Assembly: GCA_017471765.1 (NCBI GenBank)
Contig: JAFURT010000006.1
Location: forward strand, 1 to 64,000
Direction: 5' to 3'
Length of the DNA stretch: 64,000 nucleotides
DNA from: Clostridia bacterium
GTDB lineage: Bacteria > Bacillota > Clostridia > Oscillospirales > Acutalibacteraceae
Of this stretch, positions 32,186 to 39,603 are shown one piece after another (the first letter of the stretch is position 1; each line of letters starts with the position of its first letter). The notes under the pieces were generated by a model that saw only the letters and a program-made list of their open reading frames with translations, made no database searches and was not told the DNA's origin. The position numbers and the translations under genes were made by a program.

Positions 32186-32214
32186 TTGACAATCTGCTAC
32201 TTTGCGTGTATACT
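32186..32214 (+). promoter_or_regulatory. Promoter of the amino-acid ABC transporter
   Basis: TTGACA (32186-32191), 17-bp spacer and TATACT (32209-32214). A 7-bp hairpin GTTCCTA CTTT TAGGAAC follows at 32220-32237 in the start of the transcript and could be an operator or stabilise the mRNA. Confidence 0.8.
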
Positions 32215-32266
32215 TGGTGTGTTCCTACTTTTAGGAACATATTTTACATAAGAGAGGAAATTTGCT

Positions 32267-33118
32267 ATGAAGAAGATTGTTTCCATTCTGGCCGTAATTG
32301 CCATGCTGGCTGTCATCTGCTGCTCCTGCGGCTCTACCAGCGCCAAGGTAAAGGTCATCGACATCCCCCTGTCCGAGGAATCCTACGCTTTCTGTGTAGG
32401 CAAGGCTGACACGGAACTGCTGGGCAAGGTCAACGAGTACCTGGCCAAGATCAAGCAGGACGGCACTTTCGATAAGATCTGCGACAACTATTTCGGCAAC
32501 GGCACCCCTGCTGATGTCATCTCTGCCGCAGAAGACTCCTCCAAGGACCAGCTGGTTGTAGCCACCTCCACCGGTTTCGAGCCTTTCGAGATGGTTGACG
32601 GCAACGGCGTTTACAGCGGTATCGACCTGGAGATTGCTGCCGGTCTGGCCAAGTACCTGAACAAGGAACTGGTCATCAAGGATATGCAGTTTGAAGCCGT
32701 GGTTACCTCTGTTGAGTCCGGTCTGTGTGATATCGGTATGGCTGGTCTGACCATCACCCCCGCTCGTCAGGAGGTTGTTACCTTCAGTGATTCTTACTAC
32801 AGTGCCAACCAGGTGCTGGTGGTCCCTGCCGACAACGCCGAGTTTGACGCTTGCAAGACCGCCGATGATGTGGTGGCTATCCTGAATGCCAAGACGGCCG
32901 ATTGCAAGATCGGTTGCCAGAGAGGCACCACCGGTGCTACCTACATTGTGGGTGACGCCGAAGATCCGGACGGCTACGGCTTCGCCGGTCTCCCGGCCAC
33001 CAAGATGGAATACGATTACGCCGCACTGGCTTTCACCGCTATGATCAACGGTGAGGTTGATTACGTAATCGTTGACGATGCGCCCGCCAATGCCATCAGC
33101 AAGGCCATCAACCAGTAA
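32267..33118 (+). CDS. Polar amino-acid ABC transporter substrate-binding lipoprotein with extra N-terminal segment
   Basis: 283 aa. A lipoprotein signal leads to a Cys near residue 19-21. Residues ~88-283 form a normal family-3 solute-binding domain (GFEPFEMVDGNGVYSGIDLEI, GLTITPARQEVVTFSDSYY, KIGCQRGTTGATYI, NGEVDYVIVDDAPA). Residues ~30-82 (IPLSEESYAFCVGKADTELL, then a KIKQDGTFDKICDNYFG block) look like the C-terminal end of the same family, but placed before the domain. The result looks like a circular permutation or a fused tail. The protein delivers amino acids to the permease/ATPase pair downstream. Its high dosage is favoured by a hairpin at 33137-33163 between this gene and the permease. 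Confidence 0.92.
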   Translation: MKKIVSILAVIAMLAVICCSCGSTSAKVKVIDIPLSEESYAFCVGKADTELLGKVNEYLAKIKQDGTFDKICDNYFGNGTPADVISAAEDSSKDQLVVATSTGFEPFEMVDGNGVYSGIDLEIAAGLAKYLNKELVIKDMQFEAVVTSVESGLCDIGMAGLTITPARQEVVTFSDSYYSANQVLVVPADNAEFDACKTADDVVAILNAKTADCKIGCQRGTTGATYIVGDAEDPDGYGFAGLPATKMEYDYAALAFTAMINGEVDYVIVDDAPANAISKAINQ

Positions 33119-33136
33119 AATCCAACTTTGATGAAA

Positions 33137-33163
33137 CCTCGCCACCGCACGTCGGTGGCGAGG
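33137..33163 (+). terminator. Intra-operon hairpin after the binding-protein gene
   Basis: CCTCGCCACCG and CGGTGGCGAGG form an 11-bp stem with a 5-base loop, followed by CTTCTGCTG rather than a T-run. It likely protects the upstream mRNA or causes partial termination, so that the binding protein exceeds the permease. Confidence 0.65.
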
Positions 33164-33187
33164 CTTCTGCTGTGAAAGGAACTACTT

Positions 33188-33898
33188 ATGGATATTCTCA
33201 AAAAATGGGGTGTGTTTTGGGAAAAATTCGGCCCCGGCGGCGCTTGGGAACGAGTAATCGGCGAAGGCTTGCTCAACACACTGGTCATCGCCTTTCTTGG
33301 CCTGTTAATCGGCATTGTCATCGGCACCCTTATTGCGACTGTCAAGGTGATGCCAAAATACAAAGCGCTTCCCCGCATATTGGATAAGATCTGCAGCGTA
33401 TACGTAGGCTTCTTCCGGGGAACCCCCATCGTGGTACAGCTGTTGCTGGCCTACTATGTACTATTCCCCCTGTGCGGCATCAATATCGGCTCGCTGAACA
33501 CCTGTATCCTGGTATTCGGTCTCAACTCCGGTGCCTATGTATCCGAAATTATGCGTGGTGGCATTCTTTCGGTTGACGGAGGACAGATGGAGGCAGGCCG
33601 CGCTGTCGGCCTCAGCTATACCACAACCATGTTGAAAATCGTGGTGCCGCAGGCAATCAAGAACATCCTCCCCACCTTGGGCAATGAGCTTATCGCCTTG
33701 GTTAAGGATACCTCTGTTGTCAGCTTTGTCGCCGCTGTTGACCTGTACAAGACATTTAATGAGATCGGTAACCGCACCTATGAGTACATCATCCCTTACC
33801 TCTGCATGGCTCTGATTTACATCGTGCTGGTAGCCCTTATTTCCCTAGGTATAAAACTCATGGAAAGGAGTCTGAGAAAGAGTGATCGAGGCAATTAA
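33188..33898 (+). CDS. Amino-acid ABC transporter permease (His/Glu/Gln type)
   Basis: 236 aa with about five membrane helices. The coupling motif is [25 protein letters not shown] shortened to EAGRAVGLS...VVPQA, matching the family's EAAxAxGxxxxxxxxxxxLPQA. [13 protein letters not shown] is the typical early block of the HEQRo permeases. The protein forms the channel, probably as a homodimer because only one permease gene is present. AAAGGA precedes the ATG. It overlaps the ATPase gene by 17 bases. Confidence 0.93.
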   Translation: MDILKKWGVFWEKFGPGGAWERVIGEGLLNTLVIAFLGLLIGIVIGTLIATVKVMPKYKALPRILDKICSVYVGFFRGTPIVVQLLLAYYVLFPLCGINIGSLNTCILVFGLNSGAYVSEIMRGGILSVDGGQMEAGRAVGLSYTTTMLKIVVPQAIKNILPTLGNELIALVKDTSVVSFVAAVDLYKTFNEIGNRTYEYIIPYLCMALIYIVLVALISLGIKLMERSLRKSDRGN

Positions 33899-34634
33899 TC
33901 TAACCAAACGTTACGGTAACCTGACCGTACTGGACGAAATCTCCGAGACCATTCATGAGGGCGAGCGCATTGTTATCATCGGCCCCTCCGGCTCCGGCAA
34001 GAGCACCTTCCTGCGATGCCTGAATTGCATGGAAGATCCTACCTCCGGCTCCATCATGTTTGAAGGCGCTGATCTGACCGACCTGAAGGTGGATATTAAC
34101 CTGCACCGGCAGCACATGGGTATGGTGTTCCAGCAGTTTAATCTGTTCAATAACAAAACGGTATTACAGAATATCACCTTGGCTCCCCTGCACATTGGAC
34201 TGAAGGGTGTCCGTGACCGGGCAAAGCGTGCCCAGATCAAAGCGGACATCGAGGCCAATGCCCATCGCCTGCTCCAGCGCATCGGATTGGATGACTGGGC
34301 TGATAAGTACCCCTCTACCCTATCCGGTGGACAGAAACAGCGTGTTGCCATCGTCCGGGCGCTGGCCATGAACCCCAAGGTCATCCTGTTCGACGAGCCC
34401 ACCTCCGCCCTCGATCCCGAAATGGTCGGCGAGGTACTGGATCTCATCAAGCAACTGGCAGAAGATGGCATGACCATGGTCATTGTCACCCACGAGATGG
34501 GCTTTGCCCGTGAAGTCGCCTCCCGTGTATTCTTCATGGATGGCGGTAAAATCATGGAACAGGGCACTCCTGACGAGGTATTTGGGGCCCCGCAATGCCC
34601 CCGCCTAAAAGAGTTCCTGAGTAAGGTTCTGTAA
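33882..34634 (+). CDS. Amino-acid ABC transporter ATPase
   Basis: 250 aa. The Walker A motif is GPSGSGKST, the Q-loop lies in VFQQFNLF, the signature is LSGGQKQR, Walker B is VILFDEP, and the switch His is in THEM. It powers uptake through the permease encoded just upstream. The start is GTG at 33882, inside the permease gene, with AAAGGAG about 12 bases upstream, indicating translational coupling. The ATPase is most similar in style to the GlnQ/ArtP group. Confidence 0.95.
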   Translation: MIEAINLTKRYGNLTVLDEISETIHEGERIVIIGPSGSGKSTFLRCLNCMEDPTSGSIMFEGADLTDLKVDINLHRQHMGMVFQQFNLFNNKTVLQNITLAPLHIGLKGVRDRAKRAQIKADIEANAHRLLQRIGLDDWADKYPSTLSGGQKQRVAIVRALAMNPKVILFDEPTSALDPEMVGEVLDLIKQLAEDGMTMVIVTHEMGFAREVASRVFFMDGGKIMEQGTPDEVFGAPQCPRLKEFLSKVL

Positions 34635-34642
34635 AACAAACT

Positions 34643-34680
34643 AAGAGCGGTGCTGTCGAAGGACAGCACCGCTTTTCTTA
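34643..34680. terminator. Bidirectional terminator
   Basis: AAGAGCGGTGCTGTC GAAG GACAGCACCGCTTTTCTT, between the ABC transporter (+) and hpt (-). Its right end touches the hpt stop codon. Confidence 0.9.
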
Positions 34681-35226
34681 TTTTGTATATATTTCCGGCT
34701 TGAGGACACCTACATACGGCAGTGCCCGGTATTTCTCGTCATAGTCCAGGCCATAGCCTACCACAAACTCGTCGGGAATGACCTTGCCTACATAGTCAGC
34801 AGTAAAATCCACTTCACGGCGATCCGGCTTATCCAGCAGGGTGCAGGTGCGCACACTGCGAGCGCCCTTGAGCTTGAGATACTGGCTCAGGTGAGACAGT
34901 GTACGTCCACTGTCGATGATGTCCTCAATAATCAGAATATCGCTCTTGTCCATATCGTTACGGAGCAGGTCGAGAATGATGTTGATACGGCCGGTGGTCT
35001 CCGTACCGGAGCCATAAGAAGCCACACGCATAAAATCAATCTCTACAGGAATGGTGATCTTCTTCATCAACTCGCCCATAAACACCACCGAGCCCTTAAG
35101 GATACACAACAGTACCAGCCGCTTATCCTCGCCGGCATAATCCCGGTCGAGCTCTGCCGCAATGCGGGTAATAACCTCATCCAGTTCCTGCTCCGACAGC
35201 AGGATGCGTTCTACATCTTTATGCAT
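34678..35226 (-). CDS. hpt: Hypoxanthine phosphoribosyltransferase
   Basis: 182 aa, normal for the family. The PRPP-binding motif is ILIIEDIIDSGRTL. Early blocks LLCILKGSVVFMGEL and DFMRVASYGSGT fit the flexible catalytic loop. It salvages hypoxanthine and guanine into IMP and GMP. AAGGAG lies before the ATG at 35226. The serine-hydrolase gene ends 19 bases upstream, so they may be co-transcribed, although no functional link is evident. Confidence 0.95.
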   Translation of the reverse strand: MHKDVERILLSEQELDEVITRIAAELDRDYAGEDKRLVLLCILKGSVVFMGELMKKITIPVEIDFMRVASYGSGTETTGRINIILDLLRNDMDKSDILIIEDIIDSGRTLSHLSQYLKLKGARSVRTCTLLDKPDRREVDFTADYVGKVIPDEFVVGYGLDYDEKYRALPYVGVLKPEIYTK

Positions 35227-35245
35227 AATCCTGTCTCTCCTTATA

Positions 35246-36721
35246 TTATTCCGTTACAACGTAGCCTACAGCCTCGCCCGCATATTCGTCGAGAAAGTCC
35301 TCCGCCGCTTTTTGCATGACCACACAGCAGTCCGCTTTACCAAAGGTAAACACGGCGTGCAGGTTACCAAAATAGGTGTCAATAATCTGCACCTGCAAGG
35401 CCAGCTTATGGGGTTCTGTCCAGGCGGCTGAGGCGGCACAAGCGTACCGACGTTGGCCGCTGACTGTGCCTATCTCATCTGCATAGCCATCCTGAGGGAA
35501 CTCTCCGAAAACATTTTGACACAGCCCAAATGGCAACGTTTTTTCTCCCTGGGCATTGATATAGTGCCACACACCGCCATCTTCTGTAAAGGTAAAGTGC
35601 ATAGAGGTAATGCCCATGGGGTTTTCTGCCATGTGGTAGGTAACCCCATCAATGGCGGCCGCCAACGGCGAATAGCTCTCCCCTGCCGCCGCAATCAGCC
35701 TGAGGGAAGCAGTCAGCGTGGCCAACTCTTCTGCACCAGCCGCATTCACCGGTAGCGGCATATTTGCAGCCGGACGGACAATCAGCCGGAAGAAGGCCTC
35801 CATCAGCAGGTTGCGCGCCACCGGGTCGTGACCCTGGGTGTCGCCGTTAAACATCAGGATAATATCCTTATCCGGAACACAGACAGCTAACTGCGCTCCC
35901 ATACCGTTGAAGAAATAGCTGTTGTCAAAGGTGCGCCATATGAGATAGCCATACCCTTGGGTGTTATACAGGTTTTCGCCCCAATAATCGTTGTCGATCT
36001 GCTTGGACACTGCCGTTTCTACATAGGTGCGATCCAGTATCTGTTCGCCGTTCCAGCTACCGCCATTCATGGTGAAGCGGGCAATCTTAAGAATGTCCAC
36101 AGGTGGGCAAATCACCGCAGAATCCCCCCAGGAATGACCGCCGGGGCACTGCAGACAGGTAATGTTCTCCGACACACCAATCTTATCAAACAGCTTCTCC
36201 CGCATATACGCCATGAAGCTCTTGCCGGTGCGGCGCTCTACCAAGGCGCACAGCACAAAGGAGCCGGCGCTGTCATAGCGAAAGAAGCAACCGCAAGGGC
36301 GGCTGGGACGGCTATTCTCAAAATAATACCGTACCCGGTCCGCCGGCTTATCGGCAAACCAAAAACCGTCGTCCTTGGCGGTGCTCATCATCAGCATATG
36401 CCGCACCGTCTGCCGGGCCATATTCTCATCCGTCTGCCCGGCTGACTCTGCCGGAAAATAGGTAAAAATACGCTCGTCCAGGTCAATCAGTCCATCCTGC
36501 CAGGCAAATCCAACCGCCAGTGCTACCAGACTCTTGGACACCGAATACATCCGGTGGCAAAACGCGGCATCAAAGGGCTTCCAATATCCCTCATACACCA
36601 AAGCATCGCCACGGGCCAACAACAAATCATGGGCAGGTATACGATTATCCTCCAAAAAGCGAATAAACGCCGTGATGCTGGAGGAAGATATCCCCATCTC
36701 CTCCGGTGTAGCTCGGTACAC
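35246..36721 (-). CDS. Serine hydrolase of the class C beta-lactamase-like family
   Basis: 491 aa. The catalytic SxxK is in MYSVSKSLVALAVG near residue 62. A Tyr-containing second motif (YDSAGSFVL) and an FNGMGAQ block near residue 295 match the beta-lactamase/esterase fold. A ~170-residue C-terminal extension is of unknown kind. No signal peptide is present, so it is cytosolic and more likely an esterase or peptidase than a resistance enzyme. The start is taken as GTG at 36721 because GGGAGG lies eight bases upstream; TTG at 36727 is too close. It is flanked by the nucleotidyltransferase gene and hpt on the same strand. Confidence 0.82.
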   Translation of the reverse strand: MYRATPEEMGISSSSITAFIRFLEDNRIPAHDLLLARGDALVYEGYWKPFDAAFCHRMYSVSKSLVALAVGFAWQDGLIDLDERIFTYFPAESAGQTDENMARQTVRHMLMMSTAKDDGFWFADKPADRVRYYFENSRPSRPCGCFFRYDSAGSFVLCALVERRTGKSFMAYMREKLFDKIGVSENITCLQCPGGHSWGDSAVICPPVDILKIARFTMNGGSWNGEQILDRTYVETAVSKQIDNDYWGENLYNTQGYGYLIWRTFDNSYFFNGMGAQLAVCVPDKDIILMFNGDTQGHDPVARNLLMEAFFRLIVRPAANMPLPVNAAGAEELATLTASLRLIAAAGESYSPLAAAIDGVTYHMAENPMGITSMHFTFTEDGGVWHYINAQGEKTLPFGLCQNVFGEFPQDGYADEIGTVSGQRRYACAASAAWTEPHKLALQVQIIDTYFGNLHAVFTFGKADCCVVMQKAAEDFLDEYAGEAVGYVVTE

Positions 36722-36782
36722 AAACAAGCCCTCCCAAAACAGACAGCCCGACGGTGTTACACACCGCCAGGCAGTCGGTTAA

Positions 36783-37694
36783 TTACTTCCACATTGTCAC
36801 AGGATACACGCCCTGCTCGGTGAGGTCGGCCAGAGCCTTCCGCACCAATTCATGGTCCTCGGCATAAGTCATGCCATACCACTTATCCTTGGTGGGTAGC
36901 ACCTGTACATCTGCCTCACCGGAGGCCACCATCTCGTTGACCGCAAAGGGCAGATAGAACTCCGACTTCATCTCGGTGCCACGAGCATCCAGGAAGGCGC
37001 AGAACATCTTTTCAAAACTGTCCAGAGAGCCGGCGGGGAACGCCCAACAATTCATAGAAGCATAACAATCGGGGTCCAGCTCGGTCCAGCTCTCGCCACC
37101 ATCCTCGGTAAACATGGGCTTGCCGTCGATGATCTCGATCTGGGTGCGCTCGGTCAGACCAGTCAGCATCCCGCTCTCATCGGTCTCGCAGATTCCGCGG
37201 GACACACTGCCGTTCTCCGTCAGGGTATTATGCAACAAATATCCTGCCATGGCGATGTGCCGCTTATCCCCCTCCTGAGGACGAGCCAGGAACTCCGCCA
37301 ACAAGGCAAAGCAATCACGGCCGTAGTAGTCATCCGCATTCAGCACCACAAAGGGCTCCTTTACCACATCACGGCAACACAGCACGGCGTGGCCGGTACC
37401 CCAAGGCTTCACACGGCCCTCCGGCACGGTGTACCCAGCCGGAAGCGCATCCAACTCCTGGAACACATACTCCACCGGAATATGGGCGGCAATAGCATTG
37501 CCGATCTTCTCTTTAAATTCCTCCTCGAAGGCGTGTTTGATGACAAACACCACCTTGCCGAAGCCGGCACGCACAGCGTCGTACACAGAATAATCCATAA
37601 TCTTCTCGCCGTCGGGACCGACGGGGGTAATCTGCTTAAGACCGCCAAAACGGCTTCCCATTCCGGCCGCCATGATAATTAGTGTAGGTTTCAT
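36783..37694 (-). CDS. Sugar-phosphate nucleotidyltransferase
   Basis: 303 aa. The N-terminus IIMAAGMGSRFGGLKQITPVG is the NTP-binding loop of glucose-1-phosphate nucleotidyltransferase-like proteins. VLNADDYYGRD holds the metal-binding Asp, and PWGTGHAVLCC fits the sugar side. The product would be an NDP-sugar; the exact base and sugar are not readable. The family is often encoded near exopolysaccharide genes. Here galE lies divergently across a 187-bp gap, consistent with NDP-sugar supply. The start and its promoter (37742-37770) are clear. Confidence 0.87.
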   Translation of the reverse strand: MKPTLIIMAAGMGSRFGGLKQITPVGPDGEKIMDYSVYDAVRAGFGKVVFVIKHAFEEEFKEKIGNAIAAHIPVEYVFQELDALPAGYTVPEGRVKPWGTGHAVLCCRDVVKEPFVVLNADDYYGRDCFALLAEFLARPQEGDKRHIAMAGYLLHNTLTENGSVSRGICETDESGMLTGLTERTQIEIIDGKPMFTEDGGESWTELDPDCYASMNCWAFPAGSLDSFEKMFCAFLDARGTEMKSEFYLPFAVNEMVASGEADVQVLPTKDKWYGMTYAEDHELVRKALADLTEQGVYPVTMWK

Positions 37695-37741
37695 TACAAC
37701 ATCTCTCCTTTATATAGGCTACAACGCCACAATACAGTTTC

Positions 37742-37770
37742 ATTATACGACAAACCTCATAAAAAGGCAA
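37742..37770 (-). promoter_or_regulatory. Promoter of the nucleotidyltransferase gene
   Basis: Minus-strand TTGCCT (37765-37770), 17-bp spacer and TATAAT (37742-37747). Confidence 0.75.
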
Positions 37771-37821
37771 GCATCTATTGCAAACTCATGGAAATTTTCT
37801 TACTTTTGCAACAAATTCCCA

Positions 37822-37850
37822 TTGTCATGGCACAAACAATACGATATAAT
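37822..37850 (+). promoter_or_regulatory. Promoter of galE
   Basis: TTGTCA (37822-37827), 17-bp spacer and TATAAT (37845-37850), 31 bp before the ATG. Confidence 0.8.
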
Positions 37851-37881
37851 TGAGATAACATGAAATTGGGAGGTTTTTACT

Positions 37882-38898
37882 ATGGCTATTCTCATTACCG
37901 GTGGTTGCGGATACATCGGCAGCCACACCTGTATCGAGATGATCAAGGCCGGCTACGACATTATTGTGCTGGACAACTACTACAACTCCAAACCGGTTGC
38001 CCTGGAGCGCACCAGAGAGTTGGCCGGAAAGGATTTTCCTTTCTATGAGTGCGACATCCGTGACGCTGACGGCCTGCGCCGCATCTTTAAAGAAAACAAA
38101 ATTGAGGCGGTTATTCACTTCGCCGGTTTGAAGGCAGTCGGTGAGTCTGTGCAAATTCCTCTCAAATATTACGATAATAATGTCAACGGCACGGTGGTAC
38201 TGTGCCAAGTGATGGCCGAGATGGGCTGTAAGCGGATGATCTTCTCCTCCTCAGCTACCGTATACGGTGAAAAGAACCCCTCTCCCCTCACCGAGGATAT
38301 GGAGATTGGCGGTTGCACCAACCCCTATGGCCGTACCAAGTTCATGATCGAGGGAATTCTGTCCGATCTGTGCGTGTCTGACCCCGAATGGTCTGTGGTA
38401 CTGCTCCGGTATTTCAACCCCATCGGCGCTCACGAGAGCGGCCGCATCGGGGAGGACCCCAATGGCATCCCCAACAACCTGATGCCCTATGTCTCTCAGG
38501 TAGCCATCGGCAAGCTGGAAAAGCTGTCCATCTTTGGCGACGATTATGACACCCATGACGGTACCGGCGTGCGTGATTTCATCCATGTAGTTGACCTGGC
38601 TCGTGGCCATGTCAAGGCAACGGACTACGCTCTGCAGCACACCGGCGCTGAGGCGGTCAATCTGGGCACCGGCACCGGCTACAGCGTGCTGGATCTGGTC
38701 AACGCTTTTAAGGAAGCCAACGGCGTGGATGTGCCCTATGTGATCGCCCCCCGTCGTCCCGGCGACCTGGGTGCGGTCTACTCCGACCCCTCCAAGGCGG
38801 CCTCTCTGCTGGGCTGGAAAGCCGAAAAGGGCCTTGTGGATATGTGCCGTGACTCCTGGCGCTGGCAGTCTCAGAATCCCAACGGCTACAACGGGTAA
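37882..38898 (+). CDS. galE: UDP-glucose 4-epimerase
   Basis: 338 aa. An extended short-chain dehydrogenase fold with NAD-binding GGCGYIGSH. The Ser/Tyr/Lys catalytic set is in FSSSATVYG and NPYGRTK. DFIHVVDLA and YSVLDLV are GalE-specific blocks. It interconverts UDP-glucose and UDP-galactose for galactose use and for surface polysaccharide synthesis. GGGAGG lies nine bases before the ATG. It has its own promoter and terminator. Confidence 0.97.
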   Translation: MAILITGGCGYIGSHTCIEMIKAGYDIIVLDNYYNSKPVALERTRELAGKDFPFYECDIRDADGLRRIFKENKIEAVIHFAGLKAVGESVQIPLKYYDNNVNGTVVLCQVMAEMGCKRMIFSSSATVYGEKNPSPLTEDMEIGGCTNPYGRTKFMIEGILSDLCVSDPEWSVVLLRYFNPIGAHESGRIGEDPNGIPNNLMPYVSQVAIGKLEKLSIFGDDYDTHDGTGVRDFIHVVDLARGHVKATDYALQHTGAEAVNLGTGTGYSVLDLVNAFKEANGVDVPYVIAPRRPGDLGAVYSDPSKAASLLGWKAEKGLVDMCRDSWRWQSQNPNGYNG

Positions 38899-38916
38899 AA
38901 TCAAATAGCACATGCC

Positions 38917-38950
38917 AAGAGCCCGGAAGGCAAAACCTTCCGGGCTCTTT
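38917..38950. terminator. Bidirectional terminator
   Basis: AAGAGCCCGGAAGG CAAAA CCTTCCGGGCTCTTT, between galE (+) and the FucU-like gene (-). Confidence 0.9.
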
Positions 38951-38996
38951 GTTCTAGCTCTATTTGACACTTGCAAGTACGGTGCTTGGCCACCAA

Positions 38997-39419
38997 TCAG
39001 CGGATACACCCTTTTTTCAGCAGGATGTTGCCATAGGGCGCCATCTCACCGGTGGCCACCACGGCATATGCCTTCTCGGTGCGGGCATAATAGTTGAAAC
39101 GCTCAATGTGCTCAATATGGGCGTCCGGCTCATATTTTTTCAGCACCTCAGCATACTCCTCCCAGATGGCCGGAGGCTCGTCGCCACCGGTAGTATCCAT
39201 CAGAATGAAATTGTGGTCGTCGTACTGGTCCAGCGGAAATACGGACAGCACCGCATCCAGCATGGCCACACAGCCCACGCCGTCAGCACGCACCAGGTTG
39301 CGGGCCAACTTAGCCGCCGGGAAGCCGCCGTCGGCGATGATGATCTCATCGCCGTGACCCATCTCGGACAAAATCTTCAGCAAATCAGGAGAGAGCAACG
39401 GATTGATACCTTTTAACAT
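38997..39419 (-). CDS. RbsD/FucU-family sugar mutarotase (fucose mutarotase-like)
   Basis: 140 aa. It opens with MLKGINPLLSPDLLKILSEM and continues MGHGDEIIIADGGFPA, the conserved FucU start with the catalytic His of GHGDEI. The late block NYYARTEKAYAVVATGE is also typical. It converts alpha and beta forms of L-fucose (or ribose in RbsD). The FucU-type length (140 aa) and the Tyr-Ala-Arg block favour fucose. No fucose catabolic gene is nearby. The ATG at 39419 has AAAGGATG upstream; an ATG at 39428 abuts it and is rejected. Confidence 0.88.
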   Translation of the reverse strand: MLKGINPLLSPDLLKILSEMGHGDEIIIADGGFPAAKLARNLVRADGVGCVAMLDAVLSVFPLDQYDDHNFILMDTTGGDEPPAIWEEYAEVLKKYEPDAHIEHIERFNYYARTEKAYAVVATGEMAPYGNILLKKGCIR

Positions 39420-39454
39420 ACAAAACATCCTTTCTTAGTTAAGTTTCAGAACAA

Positions 39455-39603
39455 TTAAAAAAATGTCATCTGACTAGCGCAACGGCCTATTGTGTCAGCA
39501 AACCGCCAATCACCTCTGCCGTTGCCGTGAGAATGGCTCTCGCCATTCTCCCACGCCCTACCAATACAGCCGTCAGATTACATTAAAAAAATGTCATCTG
39601 ACT
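39455..39603. repeat. 21-bp direct repeat flanking a 107-bp spacer at the end of polC
   Basis: TTAAAAAAATGTCATCTGAC followed by T occurs at 39455-39475 and at 39583-39603. The second copy codes for the last residues and stop of PolC. The spacer contains GAGAATGG/CCATTCTC, a hairpin near 39530-39552. No gene is visible. Confidence 0.8.
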
